A stretch of DNA of 36,106 nucleotides from Candidatus Bipolaricaulota bacterium (GCA_030606565.1 JAUWGE010000002.1:1-36106), one strand, 5' to 3'; positions 15,584-22,477 are shown, numbered from the stretch's first letter. Notes: generated by a model from the letters alone, not told the origin. Numbers and translations are program-made.

Positions 15584-15619
15584 AATCAATGCAGAATGCA
15601 AATTGAAAAATGCAAAATA
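15584..15619. repeat. Left TGCAAAAT-type repeat of the four-helix-bundle unit
   Basis: The stretch contains repeats of the form ATGCA(A)AAT/AATTGAAAAATGCAAAAT leading into the start codon of the four-helix-bundle gene. The same words occur in inverted orientation right after that gene (17344-17371), so the gene sits between inverted A-rich repeats. Confidence 0.65.
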
Positions 15620-15675
15620 GAAGAGATTTATCAGAACGACTATTAAACTTTGCAGCGAGTGGCATTAATCTGACG

Positions 15676-15682
15676 GTTAAAC
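15676..15682. repeat. Target-site duplication, left copy (GTTAAAC)
   Basis: GTTAAAC immediately precedes the left IS end. Keeping only one of the two copies restores the four-helix-bundle frame exactly. Confidence 0.85.
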
Positions 15683-17040
15683 GGCCACATGACAACACTT
15701 CCTAGTCGCCCAGATGACAGCGCTTCCTGGTCACCCGGGCTTCCGTATTATGGTGGTAAACCGCTGGTTAAGGAGACCGCGATGGCCAAAAAACAAGCGT
15801 TGAAAAGCACCGACGACAGATGGTTATGGCGGTGCGCCACGGCGTTCCAATGCGCGAGGTTGCACGAAAGTTTCAAGTTGCTCTTGGTACTGTACAGCTC
15901 TGGGTTCGACGTGCCGGGGACAAGCGGCTTGACCGTGTCGACTTTGCGGACAAGCCCTGTAGTCCAGGGGTGCCCGCAAATCGAACTTCGCGTGAATTGG
16001 AGGACCTTGTGTTAACCATCCGGCGCGAACTCAAGGAACTCAGCGATCTAGGCGAGTTTGGCGCTGAGGCAATCTACCGAGAACTCGTTGTTCGAGTCGT
16101 CAAAAAACCGCCGGTAGTCCGAACCATTGGCCGTATTCTTGAACGCCGCGGTGCTCTCGATGGGCACAAGCGTGTGCGACGCCTGCCACCACCTCGTGGC
16201 TGGCATCTGCCAGAAGTTGCCGAAAGACAAGTAGAACTGGACAGCTTCGACGTTGTCGAAGGTCTTGTGATCAAAGGCGGCATCGAGGTCGAAGTGCTCA
16301 ACGCCACCTCGCTCCACGGCGGTCTCGTAGCTTCCTTCCCAATGCCCTCGATCACTGCAAAAGTGGTCGTTGAAGCATTGATCAGCCACTGGAGCGAGGT
16401 CGGGCTCCCGGCATATGCGCAGTTTGACAACGACACTGTCTTCCAGGGCCCCCATCAGCACCCCGACGTCGTTGGCCGGGTCATGCGGCTGTGCTTAAGC
16501 TTGGGTGTTACTCCCGTGTTCGCCCCACCCCGGGAAATGGGGTTTCAAGCCCTGATCGAGAACTTCAACGGCCGGTGGCAAACCAAGGTCTGGAATCGAT
16601 TTCATCACGATTCTCTCGATGCGCTCCGGGAGAAATCGGCAAGGTACATCAAAGCAGCCCTTGACCGAAGCGCGACTCGAGTCGAGACGGCCCCAAAGCG
16701 TCGCCCGTTCCCGAAGCAGTGGCGGCTGGACCTTCAATGCCATCCCACGGGTCAAATTGTCTTCCTACGCCGAACCAGCGACACCGGCCGAGCGACGGTC
16801 CTGGGGCACACCTTCAAGATTGACTCTACGTGGCTCCATCGACTGGTCCGAGCAGAGGTAGATCTCAATGCGCATCGCATCCGTTTCTACGCCCTGCGTC
16901 GCCGAGAGCCAGCCTGGCAACCACTTCTTTGTGAGGTCCCCTACATACTCCCAAGGCGGAGGCTCAACGAGTGACCAGAACACGTTGTCACTTGTCAATC
17001 AACGAACGCTCAGATGACCAGGAAGTGCTGTCACCTGGCC
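15683..17040 (+). mobile_element. IS481-like insertion sequence, 1358 bp
   Basis: The ends are 25-bp terminal inverted repeats (15683-15707 and 17016-17040) matching at 21 of 25 positions, both with the core GGCCA..TGACA.CACTTCCT. A second copy of the core (TGACAGCGCTTCCTGGTCA) lies just inside the left end. It carries one DDE transposase and is flanked by a 7-bp direct repeat GTTAAAC. It interrupts a four-helix-bundle gene. Confidence 0.92.
15782..16974 (+). pseudogene. IS481-family transposase, probably frameshifted near its start
   Basis: The frame from ATG 15820 (384 aa) carries a helix-turn-helix (MREVARKFQVALGTVQLWVR) and an rve/DDE integrase core: D141/D144 in VELDSFDVVEG, D203/D205 in AQFDNDTVFQG and E247 in ALIENFNGRWQ. 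The natural start, however, looks like ATG 15782, which has AAGGAGA upstream and encodes AKKQALKSTDDR, in a frame one base off. The two frames must be joined near 15815-15820 for a full-length protein. Either one base was lost and the enzyme is impaired, or ATG 15820 gives a shortened active form. The frame closes at TGA 16974. Confidence 0.85.
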
Positions 17041-17047
17041 GTTAAAC
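17041..17047. repeat. Target-site duplication, right copy (GTTAAAC)
   Basis: Second GTTAAAC directly after the right IS end; the third codon position of GTT-AAA-C joins TT at 17048 to continue the interrupted gene. Confidence 0.85.
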
Positions 17048-17343
17048 TTAAAAGAACCGCCGTGGGACGGCATGTAGCAAATCAACTGATGCGAGCTGCG
17101 TCATCCTCTGGGGCGAATTATGAAGAAGCATGTGGGGCAGAAAGTAAAGCAGATTTTATACATAAAATGCAACTTGTCTTGAAGGAATTACGAGAGTCAT
17201 CATACTGGCTGAAACTAGCAGGGAAAAGCGGTCTACTTCCCGTTAAAGCACTACAACCATTATTGGATGAGGCCAACGAATTGACTAAAATCGTTGCAAA
17301 ATCAGTAATTACTGCGAAAGGCGGTGGTGAATGACTATGCAGT

Positions 17344-17371
17344 TTGTATTTTGCAATCTTCATTTTGCAAT
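17344..17371. repeat. Right inverted TGCAAAAT-type repeat
   Basis: ATTTTGCAATCTTCATTTTG continues to CAAT at 17371. On the other strand this reads ATTGCAAAATGAAGATTGC, the same words as the repeat before the four-helix-bundle gene. It overlaps the beginning of the next ORF. Confidence 0.65.
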
Positions 17372-17744
17372 GTCGTATTCGCAGAAGGACACTGCTGCAC
17401 CTAGCAGAGAATTGACACCGTGCTCGCCGAACAGTCCTGATCAAGGCTGGATCGATGGCGCCCTGTACCCCGATATGGAACCGCCCGAAAAGTTGCATGG
17501 TTTGGCTGAACAGGTGGACTTTCTCGCACGGCTGTGTGCAGCGTGGGACTTCGGCCTGTTGCCGCATCCAGAAACGGTAGACGAGATTCGCCGTCCGGAG
17601 TGGCACGAGGCTGTGGATGCCTGTCGCCTGCTCACCTCGCCAGCTTACCACCTCTTGCGCAGTTGGCACAATCTACCGCCATTACCCTATCTGGGGCAAC
17701 AGATGGCCTACATCCGGGATGATCCCAGCCTGGAGCACGTATGA
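17370..17744 (+). CDS. Unrecognised 124-aa protein
   Basis: I do not recognise this family. The protein looks real: IDGALYPDMEPPEKLHGLAE, VDFLARLCAAWDFGLLPHPE, RRPEWHEAVDACRLL and SPAYHLLRSWHNLPPLPYL form an acidic, Trp- and His-containing helical sequence. ATG 17370 is the last base of the TGCAAAAT repeat, and there is no ribosome binding site. The frame stays open back to an ATG at 17331, which overlaps the previous stop but would translate the repeat. The start may have been replaced when the four-helix-bundle unit inserted between this gene and the AbiEii-type gene, with which it may once have formed an operon. Confidence 0.5.
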   Translation: MSYSQKDTAAPSRELTPCSPNSPDQGWIDGALYPDMEPPEKLHGLAEQVDFLARLCAAWDFGLLPHPETVDEIRRPEWHEAVDACRLLTSPAYHLLRSWHNLPPLPYLGQQMAYIRDDPSLEHV

Positions 17745-17759
17745 GGGACAAATCACGAG

Positions 17760-17790
17760 GTTCGTAGAGTTCGTTGGGTTCGCAGTTCGT
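17760..17790. repeat. Short tandem GTTCGT repeats
   Basis: GTTCGT or GTTCGC occurs at 17760, 17769, 17778 and 17785, mostly at 9-base steps. The stretch has no gene and lies between the unrecognised ORF and a glycosyltransferase relic. Confidence 0.6.
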
Positions 17791-17822
17791 GGTAAATGGT
17801 CTGTTTCTGGGATCAAGTGAAC

Positions 17823-17906
17823 AAGGGAGAGCGAGAACGGGCAATGCTGGAGGAGTACAATTGGGAGCAAGAAAGGGCGATCGAGAAAGGGTGGGGGCGA
17901 AGGTGA
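17823..17906 (+). pseudogene. Third glycosyltransferase-tail relic
   Basis: The frame ending in TGA at 17904-17906 reads GERERAMLEEYNWEQERAIE, which resembles the last helix of GT4 enzymes (compare RAVRKKYNWENEEKK at about 6590). No donor domain precedes it. The following 17907-17993 can be read as TLEEGIFLFKREAGLGDLHL plus a short tail in another frame but is not recognisable. Confidence 0.5.
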
Positions 17907-17993
17907 CCTTGGAGGAGGGGATATTCCTCTTCAAAAGAGAAGCCGGGCTAGGAGATCTTCATCTTAAGATGAAGAGGGAATATCCTCACGCTG

Positions 17994-18605
17994 ATGAATA
18001 AGGTGATACAACAGATGCTGAAGCGCGCCATCGATATTGTTTTGAGCTTGGTTGGGCTGATTATTCTAGCCGGGCCCTTCGCTGTCATCGCTCTGGCGAT
18101 CAAGCTCGACTCCAAGGGCCCGGTCTTCTTCCGGCAGGAGCGGGTGGGGAAGGAGGGACTGCTTTTCAGATCTTGGAAGCTTCGAACAATGGTTGTGCAG
18201 GCAGAGGAACATGCTTTGGGTGCGTTTACCCCAAAAGGAGATCCGAGGATAACGAGGATGGGGGCATTCGTTAGACGATTTGGTCTAGACGAGCTTCCTC
18301 AACTGATCAACGTCCTTACTGGTGAAATGAGTCTGGTGGGTCCTAGGCCAACTCTTCCCTACCAGGTTGCGAAGTACGATACGATACAACGAAAGCGTTT
18401 GATGGTTAAACCTGGGATCACCGGTTGGGCTCTCATCAACGGCAGAAATGTCTTAACTTGGCCTGAGAAGATAGAACTAGATATTTGGTACGTTGAACAT
18501 TGGTCTTTGAAACTCGATTTGCATATCCTTCTGAAGACACCGTTTGTTATCCTGGGTGGGCGTGGGCTCTTCCTGGAGCAGATTGACGAGATCCTCAAGC
18601 CATGA
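17994..18605 (+). CDS. Polyprenyl-phosphate sugar-1-P transferase, copy 2
   Basis: Second monotopic phosphoglycosyl transferase, 203 residues, closely related to the copy at 13985 (identical words ALAIKLDSKGPVFFRQERVG, DELPQLINVLTGEMSLVG, PRPTL). The membrane helix is at about 9-36 and the catalytic pair is D99-E100. Here the conserved block is normal, GITGWALINGRN. DNA identity in the central part is high, so this is a fairly recent duplication with divergence of the C-termini. The start at ATG 17994 has only a weak ribosome binding site; ATG 18015 is an alternative. It leads the formyltransferase gene by 21 bases. Confidence 0.9.
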   Translation: MNKVIQQMLKRAIDIVLSLVGLIILAGPFAVIALAIKLDSKGPVFFRQERVGKEGLLFRSWKLRTMVVQAEEHALGAFTPKGDPRITRMGAFVRRFGLDELPQLINVLTGEMSLVGPRPTLPYQVAKYDTIQRKRLMVKPGITGWALINGRNVLTWPEKIELDIWYVEHWSLKLDLHILLKTPFVILGGRGLFLEQIDEILKP

Positions 18606-18626
18606 GACGAAAGGAGGCAGTGGGCG

Positions 18627-19619
18627 TTGCGAATTCTTTTTTGCGGACACAATAAATGGGCGTGCTTGACGTTGAAAGCGTTGCTAGAAGCTGGGCATGC
18701 TGTTCTGGGTGTCGTTACAGAAACGGACGCATTCGACCAGAGAGAAGCAGATGTCTATGAGCGATTTGCCAAGTTCGGAGCCTACGAATCTCTAGAGGTA
18801 GCTGCAGAACGAGCCGCGCTCCCAGTCTACCAGCCTGAAGACATCAACGACGCGGACTTCATCGCTACGATCGATGCCCTTTCCCCAGAACTCATTGTCT
18901 GCGTCTCATACCATGCTATTCTCAAGAAGGGGCTTATTGAAAGGCATCCGCAGCGTATAATCAATGCGCACCTAGCTCCGTTACCTTACTACCGTGGAAG
19001 AGCCCCATTGAATTGGGCGATCATTAACGGTGAAGATCATACAGCCGTAACTGTTCACTTCGTCGATGAAGGGATTGACACAGGACCTATCATCGCCCAG
19101 AAACAGATTTCGATCCTCAACTCCGATCGTGCCATCGATGTCTTGCTGCGAGCGCTTCCTGCCTTTCCGGAGACGGTGCTATCGGCAATTCGGAAGATTG
19201 AAAAAGGAAACGTTGATGCCATACTGCAAAGCCCCTTCGAAGGCTCGTATTTCCCCAAGCGCACTCCGGACGATGGACTGATAGATTGGGGGCGGGAGAC
19301 AAGCCAGGATATCTACAACAAAATTCGCGCATTAACCGACCCGTATCCTGGAGCGTTCTCGTATCTAAAGAACAATAAAGTGATCTTTCTTCGCTCACAG
19401 CTTCCGAACATACCTCGGCGAATCAGCCCAGTAGGAGGACTGGTCTTTGGAAAAGGAGAGGGCGGATGCGTGCACATTACCACGGATGACGCATACCTCC
19501 TTGTAGAAGAAGTGCGTATTGGAGAAACTAGCTCCCCGGCCGCGGAATACCTCAAGGCGGGAGCAAGGCTCCTGCCTTTCCCGATCGAAGGGGAGGAGTT
19601 GAGAGCGAGCAAACGATGA
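18627..19619 (+). CDS. Sugar N-formyltransferase
   Basis: N10-formyl-THF-dependent formyltransferase acting on a 4-amino sugar nucleotide, 330 residues. The catalytic triad is N113 and H115 in IINAHLAPLPYYRGRAPLNW and D151 in DEGIDTGPII. The string YYRGRAPLNWAIINGE resembles ArnA and sugar formyltransferases rather than Met-tRNA formyltransferase, and the C-terminal OB-like domain starts near DGLIDWGRETSQDI. TTG 18627 is supported by AAGGAGG nine bases upstream. Its stop overlaps the start of a dead DegT aminotransferase gene (ATGA), the enzyme that would have made its substrate. The intact DegT gene at 23117 could take over. Confidence 0.88.
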   Translation: MRILFCGHNKWACLTLKALLEAGHAVLGVVTETDAFDQREADVYERFAKFGAYESLEVAAERAALPVYQPEDINDADFIATIDALSPELIVCVSYHAILKKGLIERHPQRIINAHLAPLPYYRGRAPLNWAIINGEDHTAVTVHFVDEGIDTGPIIAQKQISILNSDRAIDVLLRALPAFPETVLSAIRKIEKGNVDAILQSPFEGSYFPKRTPDDGLIDWGRETSQDIYNKIRALTDPYPGAFSYLKNNKVIFLRSQLPNIPRRISPVGGLVFGKGEGGCVHITTDDAYLLVEEVRIGETSSPAAEYLKAGARLLPFPIEGEELRASKR

Positions 19620-19767
19620 ACATTCCCCTTGTACGGTCCGATCTTGCTGAGGCCGTTATTTAAGCGGATTTCGGTCTGCTACCTGCTCTTAGGCTTGCAT
19701 ATCGGATTGCTGAGACGTTGGAACGAACTATGCTGTAGCCACCAATAGCGGAACCAGTGTCCTTCAT
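19616..19767 (+). pseudogene. DegT/AHBA aminotransferase pseudogene, 5' part
   Basis: ATG 19616 overlaps the formyltransferase stop and reads MNIPLVRSDLAEAVI-stop (TAA 19661), like MKIPLARPDITEREI of the intact DegT gene at 23117. After frameshifts, 19729-19767 reads YAVATNSGTSVLH, matching HAVATNSGTSALH of the intact protein. The rest is lost or scrambled; another piece lies at 22286. The operon position shows it was once the partner of the formyltransferase. Confidence 0.9.
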
Positions 19768-20284
19768 TCCCATGTCTAAAGGCAATCCGCATGTGAACAG
19801 CGTCACCTGAAAGCCTCTGCGTAAGTTGTGCGCCAATCCCCGCCAGGCTTAAATCTGCTTTATCCCTTGCACAGATTGCGCTATGATGGAAGGGTACTGG
19901 ACATCAATCTTTCGCACATGCGGGGTCTACCATTGGATTTTGGTGTTTTGTTCGTCGCCGATAAGAGTTAGTCGTGAGTCGGGAAGAAGTAATGGGTAAA
20001 TTGTGAATCGTAAATGGCTCGGAAAAAGTGATGAGTAACGGGAGAATGCGGGATTAAAGGATTTAGGGATTATGGAAACAACGGTTACGAGTGATGGGTG
20101 AGAAACAGTTCTAAGTTCTACGTACAGGGTCCAAAGTCCGGAATCGAACGTTGAGGGTCGCCGTTGTTATACAAATCTTCACATCTTGCTTGCTGTCACC
20201 AAGACCCAGGTGGTAAACTAAACTCCTCTTTAGGAAAGTAGGAGCGGGGCATGATGTTTCTCTGGCGTGAGGAAGGAGGTTGAG
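19768..20284. other. Decayed spacer with GTGA-rich low-complexity sequence
   Basis: No gene. Between about 19975 and 20110 there is a run of loosely repeated words such as GTGAGTCG, GTGAATCG, TGATGAGTAACG and AGTGATGGGTGAG. GTGAATCGTAAATGG (20003-20017) recurs at 20999-21013, before the DUF3841 gene. A possible promoter for the next pair is TTGCTG (20190-20195) with TAAACT (20214-20219), spacer 18. Confidence 0.55.
20180..20194. repeat. 15-bp direct repeat CACATCTTGCTTGCT, copy 1
   Basis: Identical to 22259-22273. The two copies bracket the TumE-like pair, the DUF3841 gene and several relics, and pieces of a DegT gene lie outside both copies. Confidence 0.7.
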
Positions 20285-20578
20285 ATGCCCGCAAAAGTGG
20301 AAGAACTAGCTGAGAAGCTAGCAAGAGAACTGGGGGCTTCCAAAGAGAGTATCCTGGAGCAGGGACTCCGGACCTTCTTGGAAAAGAAATTACGGGAAAT
20401 TAAGGTGGAAATATTCCAGATTGCCACGCGATATCATGTTGTTTCTGCGGTAGAGATGGAAAGACAGTATCGGAATGGGACCTTGGAAGAAGCGGAAAGT
20501 TGGCGGGACCTCCAGCGATTAGATCACCTGGAGTATAAACGAGATCAACTTTCTCATCTCCTTGAGGGAATGGGATGA
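20285..20578 (+). CDS. Antitoxin of a TumE-like pair
   Basis: A 97-residue, mostly helical protein. An RHH-like start (VEELAEKLARELGASKESIL, EQGLRTFLEKKLREIKVEIF) is followed by ATRYHVVSAVEMERQYRNGT and LDHLEYKRDQLSHLLEGM. I know this layout from small genes placed before TumE/DUF6516-type proteins in archaea and thermophiles, where it is the presumed antitoxin. GGAAGGAGG lies just before ATG 20285. The stop overlaps the next start (ATGA). Confidence 0.75.
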   Translation: MPAKVEELAEKLARELGASKESILEQGLRTFLEKKLREIKVEIFQIATRYHVVSAVEMERQYRNGTLEEAESWRDLQRLDHLEYKRDQLSHLLEGMG

Positions 20579-20949
20579 GGCTCGTCGATGTTGAAAAGCT
20601 CAAAGGCATCGCAGAGGTTGAATTCGACGAGGTTGTGTTCGATGTTGAAGTTACAGATGCCAATGAATTACGAATCACTCTGCGTGAGAATAGTTTCATC
20701 GAGGTTTGGTTTTCGCTAAAGTTGGAAGGCAGATACAGTTTTCACTGGGAACGGAAAGCGATTGATGGAACTATCTACCGTCACGACAATGCTCCTCACA
20801 AACGCTGGCGGCATATTAGCACCTTTCCCAAGCATTTTCACAACGGCTCGGAAACGAGTGAAGACTGTAAAGAAAGCCACATCAGCGATCAACCTGAGGA
20901 GGCCCTGCGAGAGTTCCTCGAGTTTGTCAGAGAGAAGCTCGCTGATTAG
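20575..20949 (+). CDS. TumE/DUF6516-like toxin
   Basis: A 124-residue protein with the DUF6516/TumE pattern: GRYSFHWERKAIDGTIYRHD followed by NAPHKRWRHISTFPKHFHNG. The conserved W, the DNAPH motif and the FPKHFHNG histidines are the recognisable core, and a C-terminal helix EEALREFLEFVREKL closes it. TumE proteins are regarded as toxins of type II modules; the mechanism here is not deducible. It is translationally coupled to the antitoxin. Confidence 0.75.
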   Translation: MRLVDVEKLKGIAEVEFDEVVFDVEVTDANELRITLRENSFIEVWFSLKLEGRYSFHWERKAIDGTIYRHDNAPHKRWRHISTFPKHFHNGSETSEDCKESHISDQPEEALREFLEFVREKLAD

Positions 20950-21060
20950 CCAGGCATCTTTCAGTAAAAAAGGAGGCGGGCTGGTTTTTTGGGGGATCGT
21001 GAATCGTAAATGGGCAATGAGTTCAACGGTCACAAGCTGATGTCTGAAAGCTTTTCGAGT

Positions 21061-21624
21061 ATGCGAGTGTGGACAATCCAGCCGGTGGAGCTCTTGGTCC
21101 GATTAGAAGCAGAGCGAGTTCTATATGTCGATCCGCCTTGTGTCCCTCGGGAATTTCGTCACGCCTACGACTGGATGTGTGCTCAGATGGAGCGACGCAT
21201 CCTTGGCTACCGAGGTCATTACCCGTGGTGGGGCTGGCATATTCCCCGTCCCGATCTGCGGCAGTCGGGTCACCTGCCGCGGGGCACCCGTGGGGTGCGC
21301 CTTGAACTGGAGATCGAGCCGGCCGAGGTACTGCTCTCCGATTTCGACGCCTGGCACTTCGTCCTGAACCGCGGCTACCTGGCCTACAGTGAGAAAGAGG
21401 ATGAGGTGTGGTATCGGCGTTTTGAGGTGGCCGTCCCCGACCGGTGGGCCTGGCCCTTGCCGGAATCGTGGCACTCAGGTCTCCTCACTAGTTGGGAGCG
21501 GATATTCGATCTGGAAGCTTTGGCCGCCTCAGACTATTGGGACGGGGAGCATTACATCCAAGCTACCTTTGAGACCCTGCGACTGGCTGACGTGCGTAAG
21601 CGCACGCCCTTTGTGGCCCGCTAA
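21061..21624 (+). CDS. DUF3841 family protein
   Basis: A 187-residue protein fitting DUF3841: it opens MRVWTIQPVELLVRLEAERV, then FRHAYDWMCAQMERRILGY, YPWWGWHIPRPDL and later LLSDFDAWHFVLNRGYLAYS. The family is rich in Trp and has no established function. ATG 21061 is where homologues normally begin; ATG 21040 in the same frame is possible and neither has a strong ribosome binding site. The repeat GTGAATCGTAAATGG lies at 20999-21013 just upstream. It stands alone, between TA genes and relics. Confidence 0.8.
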   Translation: MRVWTIQPVELLVRLEAERVLYVDPPCVPREFRHAYDWMCAQMERRILGYRGHYPWWGWHIPRPDLRQSGHLPRGTRGVRLELEIEPAEVLLSDFDAWHFVLNRGYLAYSEKEDEVWYRRFEVAVPDRWAWPLPESWHSGLLTSWERIFDLEALAASDYWDGEHYIQATFETLRLADVRKRTPFVAR

Positions 21625-21639
21625 TTGCAGATAATCAAG

Positions 21640-21815
21640 TCACTGATTCATTGAGGCCAATTCGTAGGGCCCGTCCAATTGTTCTCCCATCGTTTGGCTG
21701 AATGCGCGAACATAGTCGGCAATCCGTTCCAGCGTCAGCTTATCTTCCAGGATTATTAGATCCCAGACCCCGTCATCAGCTCTGTGGGCGATGAAACTGG
21801 GTGTTAAATGAGCTC
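21640..21815 (-). pseudogene. Minus-strand gene-end relic
   Basis: Read on the minus strand, a frame closed by TGA (complement of 21640-21642) encodes HLTPSFIAHRADDGVWDLII, then LEDKLTLERIADYVRAFSQT and MGEQLDGPYELASMNQ. It has the composition of true coding sequence but no start codon and no family I recognise. Its beginning overlaps the transposase relic on the other strand. Confidence 0.4.
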
Positions 21816-21933
21816 TACGATCACTTGAGGTTCTACACGAACTTCTTTCAACCGGCCTGCCTGCTGCAGACAGGTGATGAAGCTGATCGAGAAGACGCGG
21901 ATCGGGAGCAAGGTGAAGAAGAGAAGAGTTGCC
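21801..21933 (+). pseudogene. C-terminal relic of a DDE transposase
   Basis: Skipping 21856-21874 joins LNELYDHLRFYTNFFQP to VMKLIEKTRIGSKVKKR in one frame (CCG-G + TG-ATG). That string is typical of the region after the catalytic Glu in integrase-core transposases that read FFQPVMKL.EK.R.GS. Nothing of the catalytic core precedes it, and it ends near 21933. Confidence 0.8.
21856..21874. repeat. 19-bp palindromic insertion
   Basis: CCTGCCTGCTGCAGACAGG pairs with itself at all but the central base and one symmetric pair. Removing exactly these 19 bases restores the frame of the transposase relic, so it is an insertion. The unit at 8589-8618 has the same first eight and last nine bases around a longer middle. 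Confidence 0.85.
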
Positions 21934-21972
21934 TCATCAATAATAGGCTCATGTGGCCCGTTGATGGATTTG

Positions 21973-22275
21973 AAAGGCTTAGGTGAGGGAGTGAAAGATC
22001 TCTTTGGGAACAGGCATTCGGTGGAGCGTCGCTGTAGCGAGGCTTCCCAGTACTTTCCAGAAATCGCCAAACGGGCTGAGCGGTGGTCCATGCTCGATGG
22101 GTACTACATCGCCACCCGCTATCCGAACTCCTGGCCGGGAAGCATCCCCCGAGTCTACAACCGCGACGCCGCTGAAGGTGCGCTCAAGCTCGCGGAGGAA
22201 CTCGTCTCCTTTGCAAAAGATCGGGTGGGCAGAAAGTCTACAAAAAAGAGTGGCTTTACACATCTTGCTTGCTAA
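21973..22275 (+). pseudogene. C-terminal half of a HEPN gene
   Basis: The frame reads KGLGEGVKDLFGNRHSVERR, ASQYFPEIAKRAERWSMLDG, YYIATRYPNSWPGSIPRVY and AAEGALKLAEELVSFAKDRV: the HSV, RYPN and final helix blocks of a HEPN protein without the first helices. No start codon or ribosome binding site of its own is visible. It begins at the position where the truncated HEPN gene at 12942-13083 ends (K-A-L versus K-G-L). Confidence 0.85.
22259..22273. repeat. 15-bp direct repeat CACATCTTGCTTGCT, copy 2
   Basis: Second copy of the sequence at 20180-20194, immediately before the internal DegT relic and overlapping the end of the HEPN relic frame. Confidence 0.7.
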
Positions 22276-22285
22276 ACCCAAGCTT

Positions 22286-22341
22286 ATTCGAAAGGCTCCA
22301 CCGGTTTTGTAGATATCGATCCCAAAGCCCTGAACGTAGAT
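22286..22341 (+). pseudogene. Internal relic of a DegT aminotransferase gene
   Basis: TTCGAA at 22287, then frame VDIDPKALNVD at 22309-22341, matches FEGAKPVLVDIDRKTLNID of the intact DegT gene (23388-23448), with small indels before it. It fits as the continuation of the pseudogene starting at 19616. From 22342 to 22425 nothing else is recognisable. Confidence 0.8.
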
Positions 22342-22425
22342 CGACGATTTTAACGCCACCACCAAGGAGCTTCTGGCCCAGCTAATCGTGGAGCACGTGA
22401 GGGATAAACCTTTACTTGCTTAGGC

Positions 22426-22454
22426 TTGCTAATACTATTTCCCGATGGTAAGAT
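22426..22454 (+). promoter_or_regulatory. Promoter of the RHH/Doc pair
   Basis: TTGCTA at 22426-22431, a 17-base spacer and TAAGAT at 22449-22454, 23 bases before the GTG start. No extended palindrome is visible. Confidence 0.6.
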
Positions 22455-22477
22455 TATTTTCAGGACGGTGATCGCTG

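Larger units (their letters stand above)
15610..17334 (+). pseudogene. Four-helix-bundle (23S rRNA IVS-type) gene split by an IS
   Basis: Joining 15610-15682 to 17048-17334 gives one uninterrupted frame of 119 codons: MQNRRDLSERLLNFAASGIN, LTV-KLKRTAVGRHVANQL, ASSSGANYEEACGAESKADF, VLKELRESSYWLKLAGKSG, then LLDEANELTKIVAKSV. This is the four-helix-bundle family first noticed in 23S rRNA intervening sequences. The break falls inside codon 25 at GTTAAAC, which is present on both sides of the IS. The separate frame starting at 17014 is just the 3' part read out of the IS end. The function of the family is not established. Confidence 0.93.

Noticed and set aside
17014-17047. Start of the four-helix-bundle gene at ATG 17014
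   Set aside because: Those codons are the right end of the IS; the true start lies left of the IS at 15610.
19975-20110. CRISPR-like or regular repeat array
   Set aside because: The GTGA-rich words have no constant length or spacing; this is low-complexity sequence.
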